Shown in pieces: positions 54,554 to 62,799 of a stretch of 64,000 nt of DNA. The number at the start of each line of letters is the position of its first letter. Position 1 is the first letter of the stretch. This DNA is from Azotimanducus chitobiosivorans (lineage in GTDB: Bacteria; Pseudomonadota; Gammaproteobacteria; Pseudomonadales; Azotimanducaceae), in assembly GCA_965200235.1 (NCBI GenBank), contig OZ241339.1:186001-250000 (forward strand). Direction: 5' to 3'. Position numbers and translations under genes: made by a program. Below the pieces are notes generated by a model. That model saw nothing but the letters and a program-made list of their open reading frames with translations, made no database searches and was not told the origin of the DNA.

Positions 54554-55165
54554 ATGAAGCATGATCGCCAGCTCATTGTATTCGCGCGCGCGCCTGTTCT
54601 CGGCAAGGTGAAAACAAGGCTTGCGACCGACATCGGCGCTGAGCAGGCGCTTCGCGTCTATCGACAACTCTTGCAGAGCGCACTGAAGCGTCTCAGCGTG
54701 TGTCCTTGTCCGAAGGTGCTGTATGTAGATGACTTGGGGCTCGAAGACTCAGCGGCGGGGCATGGCATGGCGTTGCGGCGGCAATCTGGCGCTGACCTCG
54801 GCGAGCGCATGGCGGGCGCACTCCATGAGTGCCTTCGCGACTCGCGCGCCGTTGTGCTGGTCGGTGTCGATATTCCGCCGCTTGACGCGGCCTATGTGGA
54901 GTCGGCGTTCGAGAAGCTTGAATCCTCGGACCTCGTGCTCGGCCCAACCGAAGACGGCGGCTATTGCCTCATTGGCATGACGCGATCAGCGCCGAGTTTG
55001 TTCGACAACATGCCTTGGGGTAGCGAGAACGTGTGCGCCTTGACCATCGCAGAAGCTGAGGACGCTGGCTTGCGGGTCTCGCTGCTTCCAGTCCTGTGGG
55101 ATGTTGATCGCGTCAGCGACCTTGGGCGACTCGATAGCTGTGCATCTGTCGATTCGCTACCATGA
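54554..55165 (+). CDS. TIGR04282 family glycosyltransferase-like protein
   Basis: A 203-residue CMP-sugar-like nucleotidyl/glycosyl transferase domain: LIVFARAPVLGKVKTRLATD, then GADLGERMAGALH, VLVGVDIPPLDAAYVESAF, and TEDGGYCLIGM. The partner of TIGR04283 at 41688, which it normally neighbours. Here it follows the AAA ATPase by 29 bases. It marks the right edge of the inserted cargo. Confidence 0.85.
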   Translation: MKHDRQLIVFARAPVLGKVKTRLATDIGAEQALRVYRQLLQSALKRLSVCPCPKVLYVDDLGLEDSAAGHGMALRRQSGADLGERMAGALHECLRDSRAVVLVGVDIPPLDAAYVESAFEKLESSDLVLGPTEDGGYCLIGMTRSAPSLFDNMPWGSENVCALTIAEAEDAGLRVSLLPVLWDVDRVSDLGRLDSCASVDSLP

Positions 55166-55544
55166 TTGTTCAACGCAATGTGGTGTCAATATGACGTTTT
55201 CCCGCTTCGCAGCAGTGTTCCTGACCACAAGTTCAGTTCGCACCTTGCTCAAGCGAGCGCGCTGCGTTCTCGATATCTTGGCGTATACGCTTTGCATCGC
55301 GAACGCGCGCCTCGTAGCCCCAGTCCGCACGATGTAGCTGTATATCTTCCGGAGGCGTAAAGACATCCGTGAACACATCGAAAAATGATTGATCACCCAC
55401 GCCTTTCGTATCGTGAGTCACACCATTCCGGGGCTTTTGCTGAGTCATTGACGATTTGCTTACCCGCTTCTTTGTTCAACAGGTAGTTTATACCATAGCT
55501 CCAGCATTACGCTTCAAGGAGTCCGGCTGCCGAAGGGAAGCACT
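55166..55544. other. Gap with one weak small ORF
   Basis: Only one plausible frame is seen: minus strand 55448 to 55233, 71 residues, MTQQKPRNGVTHDTKGVGDQ then a charged FFDVFTDVFTPPEDIQLHRA and an RQDIENAARSLEQGAN helix. It has no clear Shine-Dalgarno. It lies downstream of the minus-strand ATPase gene and could be its partner. Otherwise the stretch shows nothing. Confidence 0.3.
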
Positions 55545-56867
55545 TCAGTGCTCGCCACGCGCTTCGGCTGCGCGCAGAAGACTCAAGGTCCGTGTTCTAT
55601 CGAAACCAGTCGACGCATAGGTTTGCAGGGAAGGTACGGGAAACTTCAATGAATCGCCTTGTGAAGGCGCTTCCATGTCCCCTTCAAGAACACCGCCGTG
55701 CACTGCCCGTTCGGTCGCCTGCCAAACCTCAGCGCGTGGCATCTGCAATCGCTCTGCGGCGATTTGCGCAAGCTCATCGAACTTGATCGTTCCATTCGGG
55801 CCGCTCGATTGAGCCGCTGCGCTCAGGACATGTCGAAAGTCTTGCAGTTCTGCATCGCGAACAATCTCCTCGTAGAAGCTCACTCTCATCGCCTCGCCTC
55901 GATTGACGGCTCTGCCCACGTCAAATGATGCTTCATTCGCACACTCCCAAGCGATCCCCCGAAGGTAGGATTGAACGTGGCGCGGGTAGCAGTCACTTGC
56001 GGTTGTAATTGTCTTGAGAATGTCGCCTTGGTCGAGCGCGAGCGCATCCAAGCCGAATGGCTCGTGCGTCAAGAACGCATGCACCAGCTCTTCAGTCTCT
56101 TCCTTTGTAAAGGCTCCCAACCGATGCACACTGTCGGACGCGAGTCGCTGGGACACTCCGACCCTTTTCAATCGCGACGAAGTGTCTGACAGCCCGCCAA
56201 ATACAACACAGGTCTTCATGGTCCCGGTCGAGCCATCCGCCAGTTTGATGGCTGTGTTGTTGTTCGCTGAGTCGGGGTCTGGCTCAACGCGCTGTGTTTC
56301 ATCGACAAGGACGAGGAACGTTGTGTCCTTCGGTATATCCAGATAACGACTCAGCGCAGACCAGATGCTTGACCTGCCCGTCTGAATCTGCTCAGAGGGC
56401 GGTGGCAGATGTTTATTTGAGTCGATGCTCGCGCCGATCCAGCTCAAGCCAAAGGTGCCACTGATACGCTTTGTTGTCGAGTGGTGAAGCGCGTTCGCAT
56501 CGATGCCGCACGCTGCAACGAACGCCTCCGCAACGCTCACCTTGTCGTTGAGATCTTCGCCGGACAACATGACCGGAACAACCGATGCAGCTTCCAGGTA
56601 GCGTTCCTTCAGTTCTTGGAACAGAACGGACTTGCCGCTCCCGGGCGGCCCTTGGATGATGTCTACGTTCGGCAAGCTCTGCTGCTCTTCCCGGGTCAGC
56701 CGAAGTTGCCGTTCGACCGTGGTCAAGATGTCATTGCGACCGACAAATCGGAACGCGACGCCTCGGTCTCTCTTGTCCAAGAACGTCAGGAGCGCTTCTT
56801 TGTTGCCCTCAGAAAGTGGGTTTTCCATCTCACGCGAGCGAAGAGCTGCATCAATGTCCGTCAGCAT
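55545..56867 (-). CDS. Orc1-like AAA ATPase, second family member
   Basis: A 440-residue ATPase related to the one at 53301. Walker A IIQGPPGSGKSVLFQ (K79), Walker B FLVLVDETQRVEPD, CVVFGGLSDTSSRLKRVG, then CYPRHVQSYLRGIAWE and KFPVPSLQTYAS. These align with the other protein's CAGLANTYDRLHQVG, WPRHLTCYL and RIPIPSMETF. A start at 56828 (MENPLSEGNKEALLTFL) is also possible. It begins 29 bases after sufE on the same strand, so suf transcription may run into it. Confidence 0.75.
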   Translation of the reverse strand: MLTDIDAALRSREMENPLSEGNKEALLTFLDKRDRGVAFRFVGRNDILTTVERQLRLTREEQQSLPNVDIIQGPPGSGKSVLFQELKERYLEAASVVPVMLSGEDLNDKVSVAEAFVAACGIDANALHHSTTKRISGTFGLSWIGASIDSNKHLPPPSEQIQTGRSSIWSALSRYLDIPKDTTFLVLVDETQRVEPDPDSANNNTAIKLADGSTGTMKTCVVFGGLSDTSSRLKRVGVSQRLASDSVHRLGAFTKEETEELVHAFLTHEPFGLDALALDQGDILKTITTASDCYPRHVQSYLRGIAWECANEASFDVGRAVNRGEAMRVSFYEEIVRDAELQDFRHVLSAAAQSSGPNGTIKFDELAQIAAERLQMPRAEVWQATERAVHGGVLEGDMEAPSQGDSLKFPVPSLQTYASTGFDRTRTLSLLRAAEARGEH

Positions 56868-56896
56868 AGAGCGGCGTGGATAGCGTGTCTCGAAAA

Positions 56897-57319
56897 CTAC
56901 GCCTCATGGTGCATCAGCCCCGATGTTTCGTGGCGAATGCGCTCGACGAGCGACTTCAATCCATTGCCGCGCGACGGGCTCAAGTGTGACAGCAGATCGA
57001 GTTCCGCAAAGAGCGATTCGAACTCAAACGCAAGCGCTTCTTCAAGCCGATGGCCGTTGACGGCGGTGCGCAGTATCGCGATCAGCCCGCGCACGATGCG
57101 CGCATCGCTGTCGATCTTGAGGTCGAGCCGGTCATCCGTGCCAGAGGCAACAATCCACGCATTGCTCATGCAGCCATGCACGAGGTTCTCGGCGGTCTTG
57201 TGGGCGTCTTCGAGCGAGGGCAGGGCATCGCCGAGTTCGATGATGTATCGGTAGCGGTCTTCCCAATGATCGAGAAAGCGAAAATCCTCCCGAATTTGAT
57301 CGAGTGTGGCGCTGGCCAT
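56897..57319 (-). CDS. sufE: Cysteine desulfuration protein SufE
   Basis: Sulphur acceptor that activates SufS; 140 residues. The active Cys is in LVHGCMSNAW. Motifs EDRYRYIIELGDALP and the ARIVRGLIAIL helix fit. It is the last suf gene, four bases after sufT. Cytoplasmic. Confidence 0.92.
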   Translation of the reverse strand: MASATLDQIREDFRFLDHWEDRYRYIIELGDALPSLEDAHKTAENLVHGCMSNAWIVASGTDDRLDLKIDSDARIVRGLIAILRTAVNGHRLEEALAFEFESLFAELDLLSHLSPSRGNGLKSLVERIRHETSGLMHHEA

Positions 57320-57323
57320 CGAA

Positions 57324-57827
57324 TCAATACAAGCCCAACTGCAACTGCGCTTCCTCGCTCATGCGCTCGCGCGACCACGGCGGGTCGAAGACCAGTTCGA
57401 CATCGACTTCGCCGACGGCATCGGAGCGCTTGAGCCGAGTGACGATGTCATCGACGAGCACCGGCCCCATGCCGCAGCCGGGTGCTGTCAGCGTCATTTG
57501 AATGCGTATGTCTCGTTGCTCGACTTCGCAGGCGTAGATGAGGCCGAGATCGAGCACATTGACGGGAATCTCGGGGTCGTAGACAGTGCGCAGCACATCA
57601 AAGACCTCATCGCTGCCGAACGTGCCATCGGGCTTGGGTTCGAGACGAATGTCCGCGGCTTCAAAGCCGAGCGCGTCGGCGTTGAAGGGGTCAACACGCA
57701 TCATGTTGCCGCCTGAGACCACCGTATAAGCGCCGCCGAAGTCCTGCACGAGCGTGACGAAGCTTCCCTTTTTGAGCGATGCGGGGTCGCCGGTCGGCAC
57801 AAGGCGCGCCGCACAGTCCCGGCGCAC
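57324..57827 (-). CDS. sufT: Fe-S cluster assembly protein SufT
   Basis: A 167-residue SufT protein with an N-terminal extension and the DUF59/MIP18 domain: EVFDVLRTVYDPEIPVNVLD and LTAPGCGMGP (Cys), then FDPPWSRERMSEEAQLQLG. The start is GTG at 57827, five bases past the end of the A-type carrier. Function is in Fe-S maturation. Confidence 0.9.
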   Translation of the reverse strand: MRRDCAARLVPTGDPASLKKGSFVTLVQDFGGAYTVVSGGNMMRVDPFNADALGFEAADIRLEPKPDGTFGSDEVFDVLRTVYDPEIPVNVLDLGLIYACEVEQRDIRIQMTLTAPGCGMGPVLVDDIVTRLKRSDAVGEVDVELVFDPPWSRERMSEEAQLQLGLY

Positions 57828-57832
57828 TTCAA

Positions 57833-58237
57833 CTAGTCGGCGTTCGATGATGGCGACTCGATTGATTCGGCGTTTGTCTCGGCGCGAAAAGCAAAGCTTT
57901 CGCCGCAGCCGCAGCTCGCCTCGGCTCTCGGGTTCTCGAACTTGAGCATCGAGTTTAAGCCTTCGGTGACGTAGTCGACGCGCGTGCCTTGCAGCATTGG
58001 CAGTTGTGATCGAGGGACGAAGATCGGCACGTCTTCGCGCACCTGCACAAGCGGCAGCGAGTCATTATCGCTCTCCACGAAATCAAGTTCGTACATATAG
58101 CCTGAGCAGCCGCTTTCCACCAAGCCAAGCTTGATTGCGGGTGCGCCTGCGGCTCTCAAACGGCCGCGCAGGTGCTTGATCGCCGCATCGCTGCATTCGA
58201 GCGGGTTTTGAGGAATATGCGTGGCGACTTGTGTCAT
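57833..58237 (-). CDS. sufA: A-type Fe-S carrier (SufA/HesB family)
   Basis: A 134-residue carrier with the three conserved Cys: one in VESGCSGYMYELDF, two in EASCGCGESFAF. The C-terminal tail is 20 residues longer than usual. It receives clusters from SufBCD and gives them to target proteins. Fifth in the suf order. Confidence 0.9.
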   Translation of the reverse strand: MTQVATHIPQNPLECSDAAIKHLRGRLRAAGAPAIKLGLVESGCSGYMYELDFVESDNDSLPLVQVREDVPIFVPRSQLPMLQGTRVDYVTEGLNSMLKFENPRAEASCGCGESFAFRAETNAESIESPSSNAD

Positions 58238-58270
58238 GGCGGGGATTATATCGTCAACGTCATCTTTGTC

Positions 58271-59497
58271 TCAGGCCAGCAGCGCTCGCGCCTTCGCCAG
58301 CGCATCGAGCAATCTCGCGATGTCCTCTTCGCTGTTGTAGGGCGCGACCGATACGCGCGTGACCCCGGCCACTCCAAGCCGCTCCATCAAGGGCATCGCA
58401 CAGTGATGGCCTGTGCGAAGCGCAATACTTTGTTCGTTCAAAAGTGTGCCGAGGTCCTGATGGTGGACATCCTCGTCAACAAACGATAGAACGCCAGAGC
58501 GCGGGGCGTCAGGTGCCATGACGCGCACCCCGTCAATTTGCTGAAGGCCGGAGCGTGCAAGGGCAAGCAACCGATGCTCGTGCTCGCTTGCCGCGGCGCG
58601 GTCGAGCGATTGAATATACTCGACCGCGGCTGCGAGGCCGATGGCGCCGGCGATATTGGGCGTGCCAGCCTCGAAGCGGTATGGCAGGCGGTTGAACGTG
58701 GTGCCATCGAAGCTGACGCGCTCAATCATCTCGCCGCCTGTCTGCCAGACGGGGAGGGTGTCGAGCACATCCTCGCGGCCATAGAGCACGCCGATGCCAG
58801 TTGGTCCGAACATCTTGTGCCCGGAGAATGCGTAGAAGTCGCAGCCGAGTTCCTTGACATCGATTTCAATGTGGCTGGTGGCTTGTGCGCCGTCCACGAG
58901 GACAAGGGCACCGCACGCACGCGCTAGCGCGCATATTTCAGCGACTGGGTTCAACGTGCCGAGCGCATTGGACACATGGTTGAAGGCGACGATCAGTGTC
59001 TTGTTGCCAAGCTTGGCGGCAAGATCCTCAAGGTCGATTTCGCCGCCCGAAGTAATGCGTGCGACCTTGAGTTTACCGCCGATTTTCGCGGCAAGCTGCT
59101 GCCACGGCACGATGTTCGAGTGATGCTCAAGCTCGGTAATGACAATGTCGCGGCGCGTGAGTTCCATCTCGCGAAGTGATGCGGCGACGAGATTGATCGC
59201 TTCGGTGGTGCCGCGCGTCCAAATGACTTCCCCGACGCTCGCCGCGCCGATGAAGTCGCGCACTCGCTCGCGCGCGGACTCGAACGCGACGGTGGCTTCG
59301 GTGGCAAGCGTGTGCGCGGCGCGATGCACATTGGCATTGCGCTGTTCGTAATAGTCGCGAATCGCGTCCAAAACCCGCCTTGGCTTTTGCGTGGTGGCGG
59401 CGCTGTCGAGGTAGACGAGGTCGGGGTGCGCGGAGAAGATCGGAAAATCTCGCCGAATCTCATCGGGCTGCTTGCCGCGCGGCGCTTGGGTGTTCAT
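58271..59497 (-). CDS. sufS: Cysteine desulfurase SufS
   Basis: PLP enzyme taking sulphur from cysteine, 408 residues. The PLP lysine is in FYAFSGHKMFGPTGIGVLYG; LVDGAQATSHIEID is upstream; the active Cys sits in ALRTGHHCAMPLM. The start is the ATG at 59497, overlapping sufD by four bases; the longer frame adds unrelated residues. Group II type, which needs SufE, also present. Confidence 0.94.
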   Translation of the reverse strand: MNTQAPRGKQPDEIRRDFPIFSAHPDLVYLDSAATTQKPRRVLDAIRDYYEQRNANVHRAAHTLATEATVAFESARERVRDFIGAASVGEVIWTRGTTEAINLVAASLREMELTRRDIVITELEHHSNIVPWQQLAAKIGGKLKVARITSGGEIDLEDLAAKLGNKTLIVAFNHVSNALGTLNPVAEICALARACGALVLVDGAQATSHIEIDVKELGCDFYAFSGHKMFGPTGIGVLYGREDVLDTLPVWQTGGEMIERVSFDGTTFNRLPYRFEAGTPNIAGAIGLAAAVEYIQSLDRAAASEHEHRLLALARSGLQQIDGVRVMAPDAPRSGVLSFVDEDVHHQDLGTLLNEQSIALRTGHHCAMPLMERLGVAGVTRVSVAPYNSEEDIARLLDALAKARALLA

Positions 59498-60564
59498 TCG
59501 ACGAGCGCCTCGATTCGCGCCAAGGCGGCTTCGTTGAGGTCGTCGTCCGAAAACAGACAATCGCTGGCAAACCCTTTGAGCAGCACGGCGCGCGCATCGC
59601 GCGGCGCGATTCCGCGCGATGCGAGATAGAAGAGCTGTTCTGGGTCAAGCTCGGCGATGCTCGTGCCGTGCGCGCACGCGACATCGTCGGTGTAGATCTC
59701 AAGCTCTGGCTTGGCGTTGATGCGCGCCGAATCGCTGGTTCGAAGGCTCTTGATATGGAGCTCGGCATCAGTGCCTGGGCAATTCGCAGCGATGTGCATG
59801 CGGCCTCGAACGGTGAGGTGAGAAGCGCCGCCCGCAAGCGTCTTGACGAGGTGCCTCGAATGTGTATTGGCAGCCCTGTGATCAATGCCAAGCTGCAAGT
59901 CGAGGCGTTCGCGCCCATGTCCAAGCAGGAGATGTCGGGTGCTGAGACGTGCGTGCTCGCCGCCTAAGTTCATACGGCACTCAATACGCTCGCGAAGGCG
60001 CCCGAATGCGGTGCCAGTGAGGTCATAGTGTGCGCCCTCGCGTATGTCGGCTTCGATCAATGTCCATGCGTGCCCGTTGCCAGCGCCGAGTCGGCAGTGC
60101 GTTAACCTCGCGCCTCGCTCCAAACGCGCGTGTATGACGAGGCTGTGCGCGCCGCCAATGGTCTCGCGCAAGTCAACCTGGCTATCGGCTTCAAGGTGCA
60201 GCAGCAGGCGGTGATGGCCGCTGTCGAACTTCACGTCCACGCGCTTCGACTCGCCCGACACGCCACGAATCATTAGCCCTTGATCAAGTGATGCAAGATT
60301 GATGTCCGCGAGCGGATGGCGGACTGAACGCAAGGCTTCAACGCATCTGGCTCGTTCGCCGTCTTGCAAGTCCGTGAAGTCCTGCCCTTGGTCGCAGCGA
60401 GTCGATTCACCGTCAGCGTTCGGGTCGCTGCTGTTCGGCAAAAAGTCTGTGATGCGCGAGTATTTCCAAGCCTCGGGGTCGAGTTCCCAAGCGTCCTGTC
60501 CGGCGTCAACTTTTTGTGCGGCTTCCGCCTGTAGCGGCGCCAGCCACTTAATCGATCCAGCCAT
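59494..60564 (-). CDS. sufD: Fe-S scaffold protein SufD
   Basis: A 356-residue SufD scaffold. C-terminal hallmarks: DIREGAHYDLTGTAF, NTHSRHLVKTLAGGASHLTVRG and GTSIAELDPEQLFYLASRGI. The start at 60564 (MAGSIKWLAPL) overlaps sufC by 17 bases. With SufB and SufC it forms the complex. Confidence 0.92.
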   Translation of the reverse strand: MAGSIKWLAPLQAEAAQKVDAGQDAWELDPEAWKYSRITDFLPNSSDPNADGESTRCDQGQDFTDLQDGERARCVEALRSVRHPLADINLASLDQGLMIRGVSGESKRVDVKFDSGHHRLLLHLEADSQVDLRETIGGAHSLVIHARLERGARLTHCRLGAGNGHAWTLIEADIREGAHYDLTGTAFGRLRERIECRMNLGGEHARLSTRHLLLGHGRERLDLQLGIDHRAANTHSRHLVKTLAGGASHLTVRGRMHIAANCPGTDAELHIKSLRTSDSARINAKPELEIYTDDVACAHGTSIAELDPEQLFYLASRGIAPRDARAVLLKGFASDCLFSDDDLNEAALARIEALVE

Positions 60565-61285
60565 AGCCGTCGGCCTCAAGTCGCTCGGCGAGCTCGCTGC
60601 CGCCGGATTGCACGATTCGGCCGTCCTTCATCACATGCACATGATCGGGCGTTACATAGCGGAGTATGCGACTGTAGTGGGTGACGAGCATGACCGCCTT
60701 GGCGCTTGAGCGAAAAGCGTTGATCGCGCGCGAGACGACTTTGAGTGCGTCGATGTCAAGGCCGGAGTCGGTTTCGTCGAGCAGCGCGAGCTTCGGATCG
60801 AGCATTAGCATCTGTATGAGTTCGTTGCGTTTTTTTTCGCCGCCTGAAAACCCTTCGCTGACGCCCCGGCGCAGGAATTCAGGATCGAGCTCAAGCTCGA
60901 GTGCGCGCGTCCGAGCTTCGCGCATGAACTCTGCTGTAGACAATGGATCGAGGTCAAGGCTTTTGCGCTTGCTGTCGAGCGCGGTTTTCAAGAACTCCAT
61001 GTTGCTGACGCCGGGGATTTCGATGGGGTATTGAAAGGCGAGGAACACGCCTTTGCGCGCCCGCTCCTCGGCTTCCCATTCGATCATCGATTCGCCTTCG
61101 AGTTCCATTTCGCCGTCTGTGAAGTCATAGCCGGGTCGTCCGGCGAGCAAGTTGGCGAGTGTGCTTTTCCCTGACCCATTGGGGCCCATCAGCGCGTGGA
61201 CTTCGCCCGCCAACACGTCGAGGTCGATACCTTTCAAGATTTGGGTGCCGCCGACTTCGGCGGTCACCTTTCGCAGTTTCAGCAT
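60548..61285 (-). CDS. sufC: Fe-S assembly ATPase SufC
   Basis: ABC ATPase, 245 residues. Walker A ALMGPNGSGKSTLANLL, signature FSGGEKKRNE, Walker B LALLDETDSGLDID, and the H-loop VTHYSRIL. It powers the SufBCD scaffold. Lies between sufB and sufD, overlapping sufD. Confidence 0.95.
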   Translation of the reverse strand: MLKLRKVTAEVGGTQILKGIDLDVLAGEVHALMGPNGSGKSTLANLLAGRPGYDFTDGEMELEGESMIEWEAEERARKGVFLAFQYPIEIPGVSNMEFLKTALDSKRKSLDLDPLSTAEFMREARTRALELELDPEFLRRGVSEGFSGGEKKRNELIQMLMLDPKLALLDETDSGLDIDALKVVSRAINAFRSSAKAVMLVTHYSRILRYVTPDHVHVMKDGRIVQSGGSELAERLEADGYGWID

Positions 61286-61290
61286 GGTGT

Positions 61291-62739
61291 CTACCCGACA
61301 GACCCTTCAAGGCTGACTTCGAGCAGTTTGCCGGCTTCGACCGCGAACTCCATCGGCAGTTGCCGGAAGACATCGCGGCAAAAGCCATTGACGATCATAC
61401 TGACCGCACGTTCCGGGTCGATGCCGCGCTGCTGACACAAAAACAATTGATCATCGGCGACTTTCGAGGTTGTGGCTTCGTGCTCGACGACTGCGTCCGC
61501 CGCTTGGTTTTCGATGTAGGGAAAGGTGTGCGCGCCGCAGGTATTGCCGAGGAGCAGGCTGTCGCATTGCGTGAAATTGCGCGCGCCCTTGGCAGCGGGC
61601 GTCATGCGCACAAGGCCGCGGTACGAGTTCTGGCTGCGCCCGGCACTGATGCCTTTGGAAATGATGGTGCTTGACGTGTCCTTGCCAAGGTGAATCATCT
61701 TGGTGCCTGTGTCGGCCTGCTGTAAATTTCGTGTCAGCGCCACCGAATAGAACTCGCCGACGCTTTTCTCGCCTCTGAGCACGACGCTTGGATACTTCCA
61801 GGTGATGGCGCTGCCGGTCTCGACCTGCGTCCAGGAAATATGTGAGCGCGCACCAAGACAGGTGCCGCGCTTGGTGACGAAGTTCAAGATGCCGCCGCGC
61901 CCCTCTTCGTCGCCCGGATACCAGTTCTGCACGGTTGAATACTTGATCTCGGCGTCCTCTAGCGCGACGAGCTCGACGACAGCGGCGTGGAGCTGACGAT
62001 CATCGCGCATGGGCGCAGTGCAGCCTTCGAGATAGCTGACGTAGCTGCCCTTGTCGGCGATGATGAGCGTGCGCTCAAACTGTCCGGTGTTCTGCTCGTT
62101 GATACGGAAGTAGGTTGACAGCTCCATCGGGCAGCGCACGCCTTCGGGCACATAGACAAAAGAGCCATCGCTGTAGACGGCGGAGTTGAGCGTGGCGTAG
62201 AAGTTGTCAGTCGGCGGCACGACTGTGCCGAGGTATTTGCGCACGAGTTCCGGATGGTCGCGCACTGCCTCGGAAATCGGACAGAAGATGACGCCTGCTT
62301 CACTTAAGCGTTCACGAAATGTGGTGGCAATGGAAACGCTGTCGAACACGGCGTCAACGGCAACACCTGCCAATGCTTCCTGCTCGTGCAGCGGAATGCC
62401 GAGCTTCTCGTAGGTGCGCAGGAGTTCAGGGTCAACCTCGTCCAATGATTTTGGCGCGTCCGCGCGTGATTTGGGGGCTGAGTAGTAGGAGATGCCGTCA
62501 AAGTCGATGGGGTCGATCTTGAGCTGCGCCCAGTCAGGCTGCGGCATCGAACGCCAATGACGATACGCTTTGATGCGCCAGTCGAGCAGCCAGTCCGGTT
62601 CGCCTTTGCGCTCGGAAATAAAGCGCACGACATCTTCCGAGAGCCCCGGCGGCAAGGTCTCGGATTCGATGTCGGTGACAAACCCCGCTTCGTATTCGCT
62701 GGCGAGGTCAGATTCGATAAGGTCTCGTGCGGTGGCCAA
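61291..62739 (-). CDS. sufB: Fe-S cluster scaffold SufB
   Basis: A 482-residue scaffold. The typical DNFYATLNSAVYSDGSFVYV and STYFRINEQNTGQFERTLII segments are seen, then GCTAPMRDDRQLHAAVVEL with conserved Cys, and HTFPYIENQAADAVVEHEAT. It leads the suf operon, 60 bases after pyk, with no iscR-type regulator between. Confidence 0.95.
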   Translation of the reverse strand: MATARDLIESDLASEYEAGFVTDIESETLPPGLSEDVVRFISERKGEPDWLLDWRIKAYRHWRSMPQPDWAQLKIDPIDFDGISYYSAPKSRADAPKSLDEVDPELLRTYEKLGIPLHEQEALAGVAVDAVFDSVSIATTFRERLSEAGVIFCPISEAVRDHPELVRKYLGTVVPPTDNFYATLNSAVYSDGSFVYVPEGVRCPMELSTYFRINEQNTGQFERTLIIADKGSYVSYLEGCTAPMRDDRQLHAAVVELVALEDAEIKYSTVQNWYPGDEEGRGGILNFVTKRGTCLGARSHISWTQVETGSAITWKYPSVVLRGEKSVGEFYSVALTRNLQQADTGTKMIHLGKDTSSTIISKGISAGRSQNSYRGLVRMTPAAKGARNFTQCDSLLLGNTCGAHTFPYIENQAADAVVEHEATTSKVADDQLFLCQQRGIDPERAVSMIVNGFCRDVFRQLPMEFAVEAGKLLEVSLEGSVG

Positions 62740-62799
62740 AGTGCGTGATTCTTGGCGGGCAAAGTGGCATTGTACCCCCCTCTGAGCGCTCCGCTTCGA

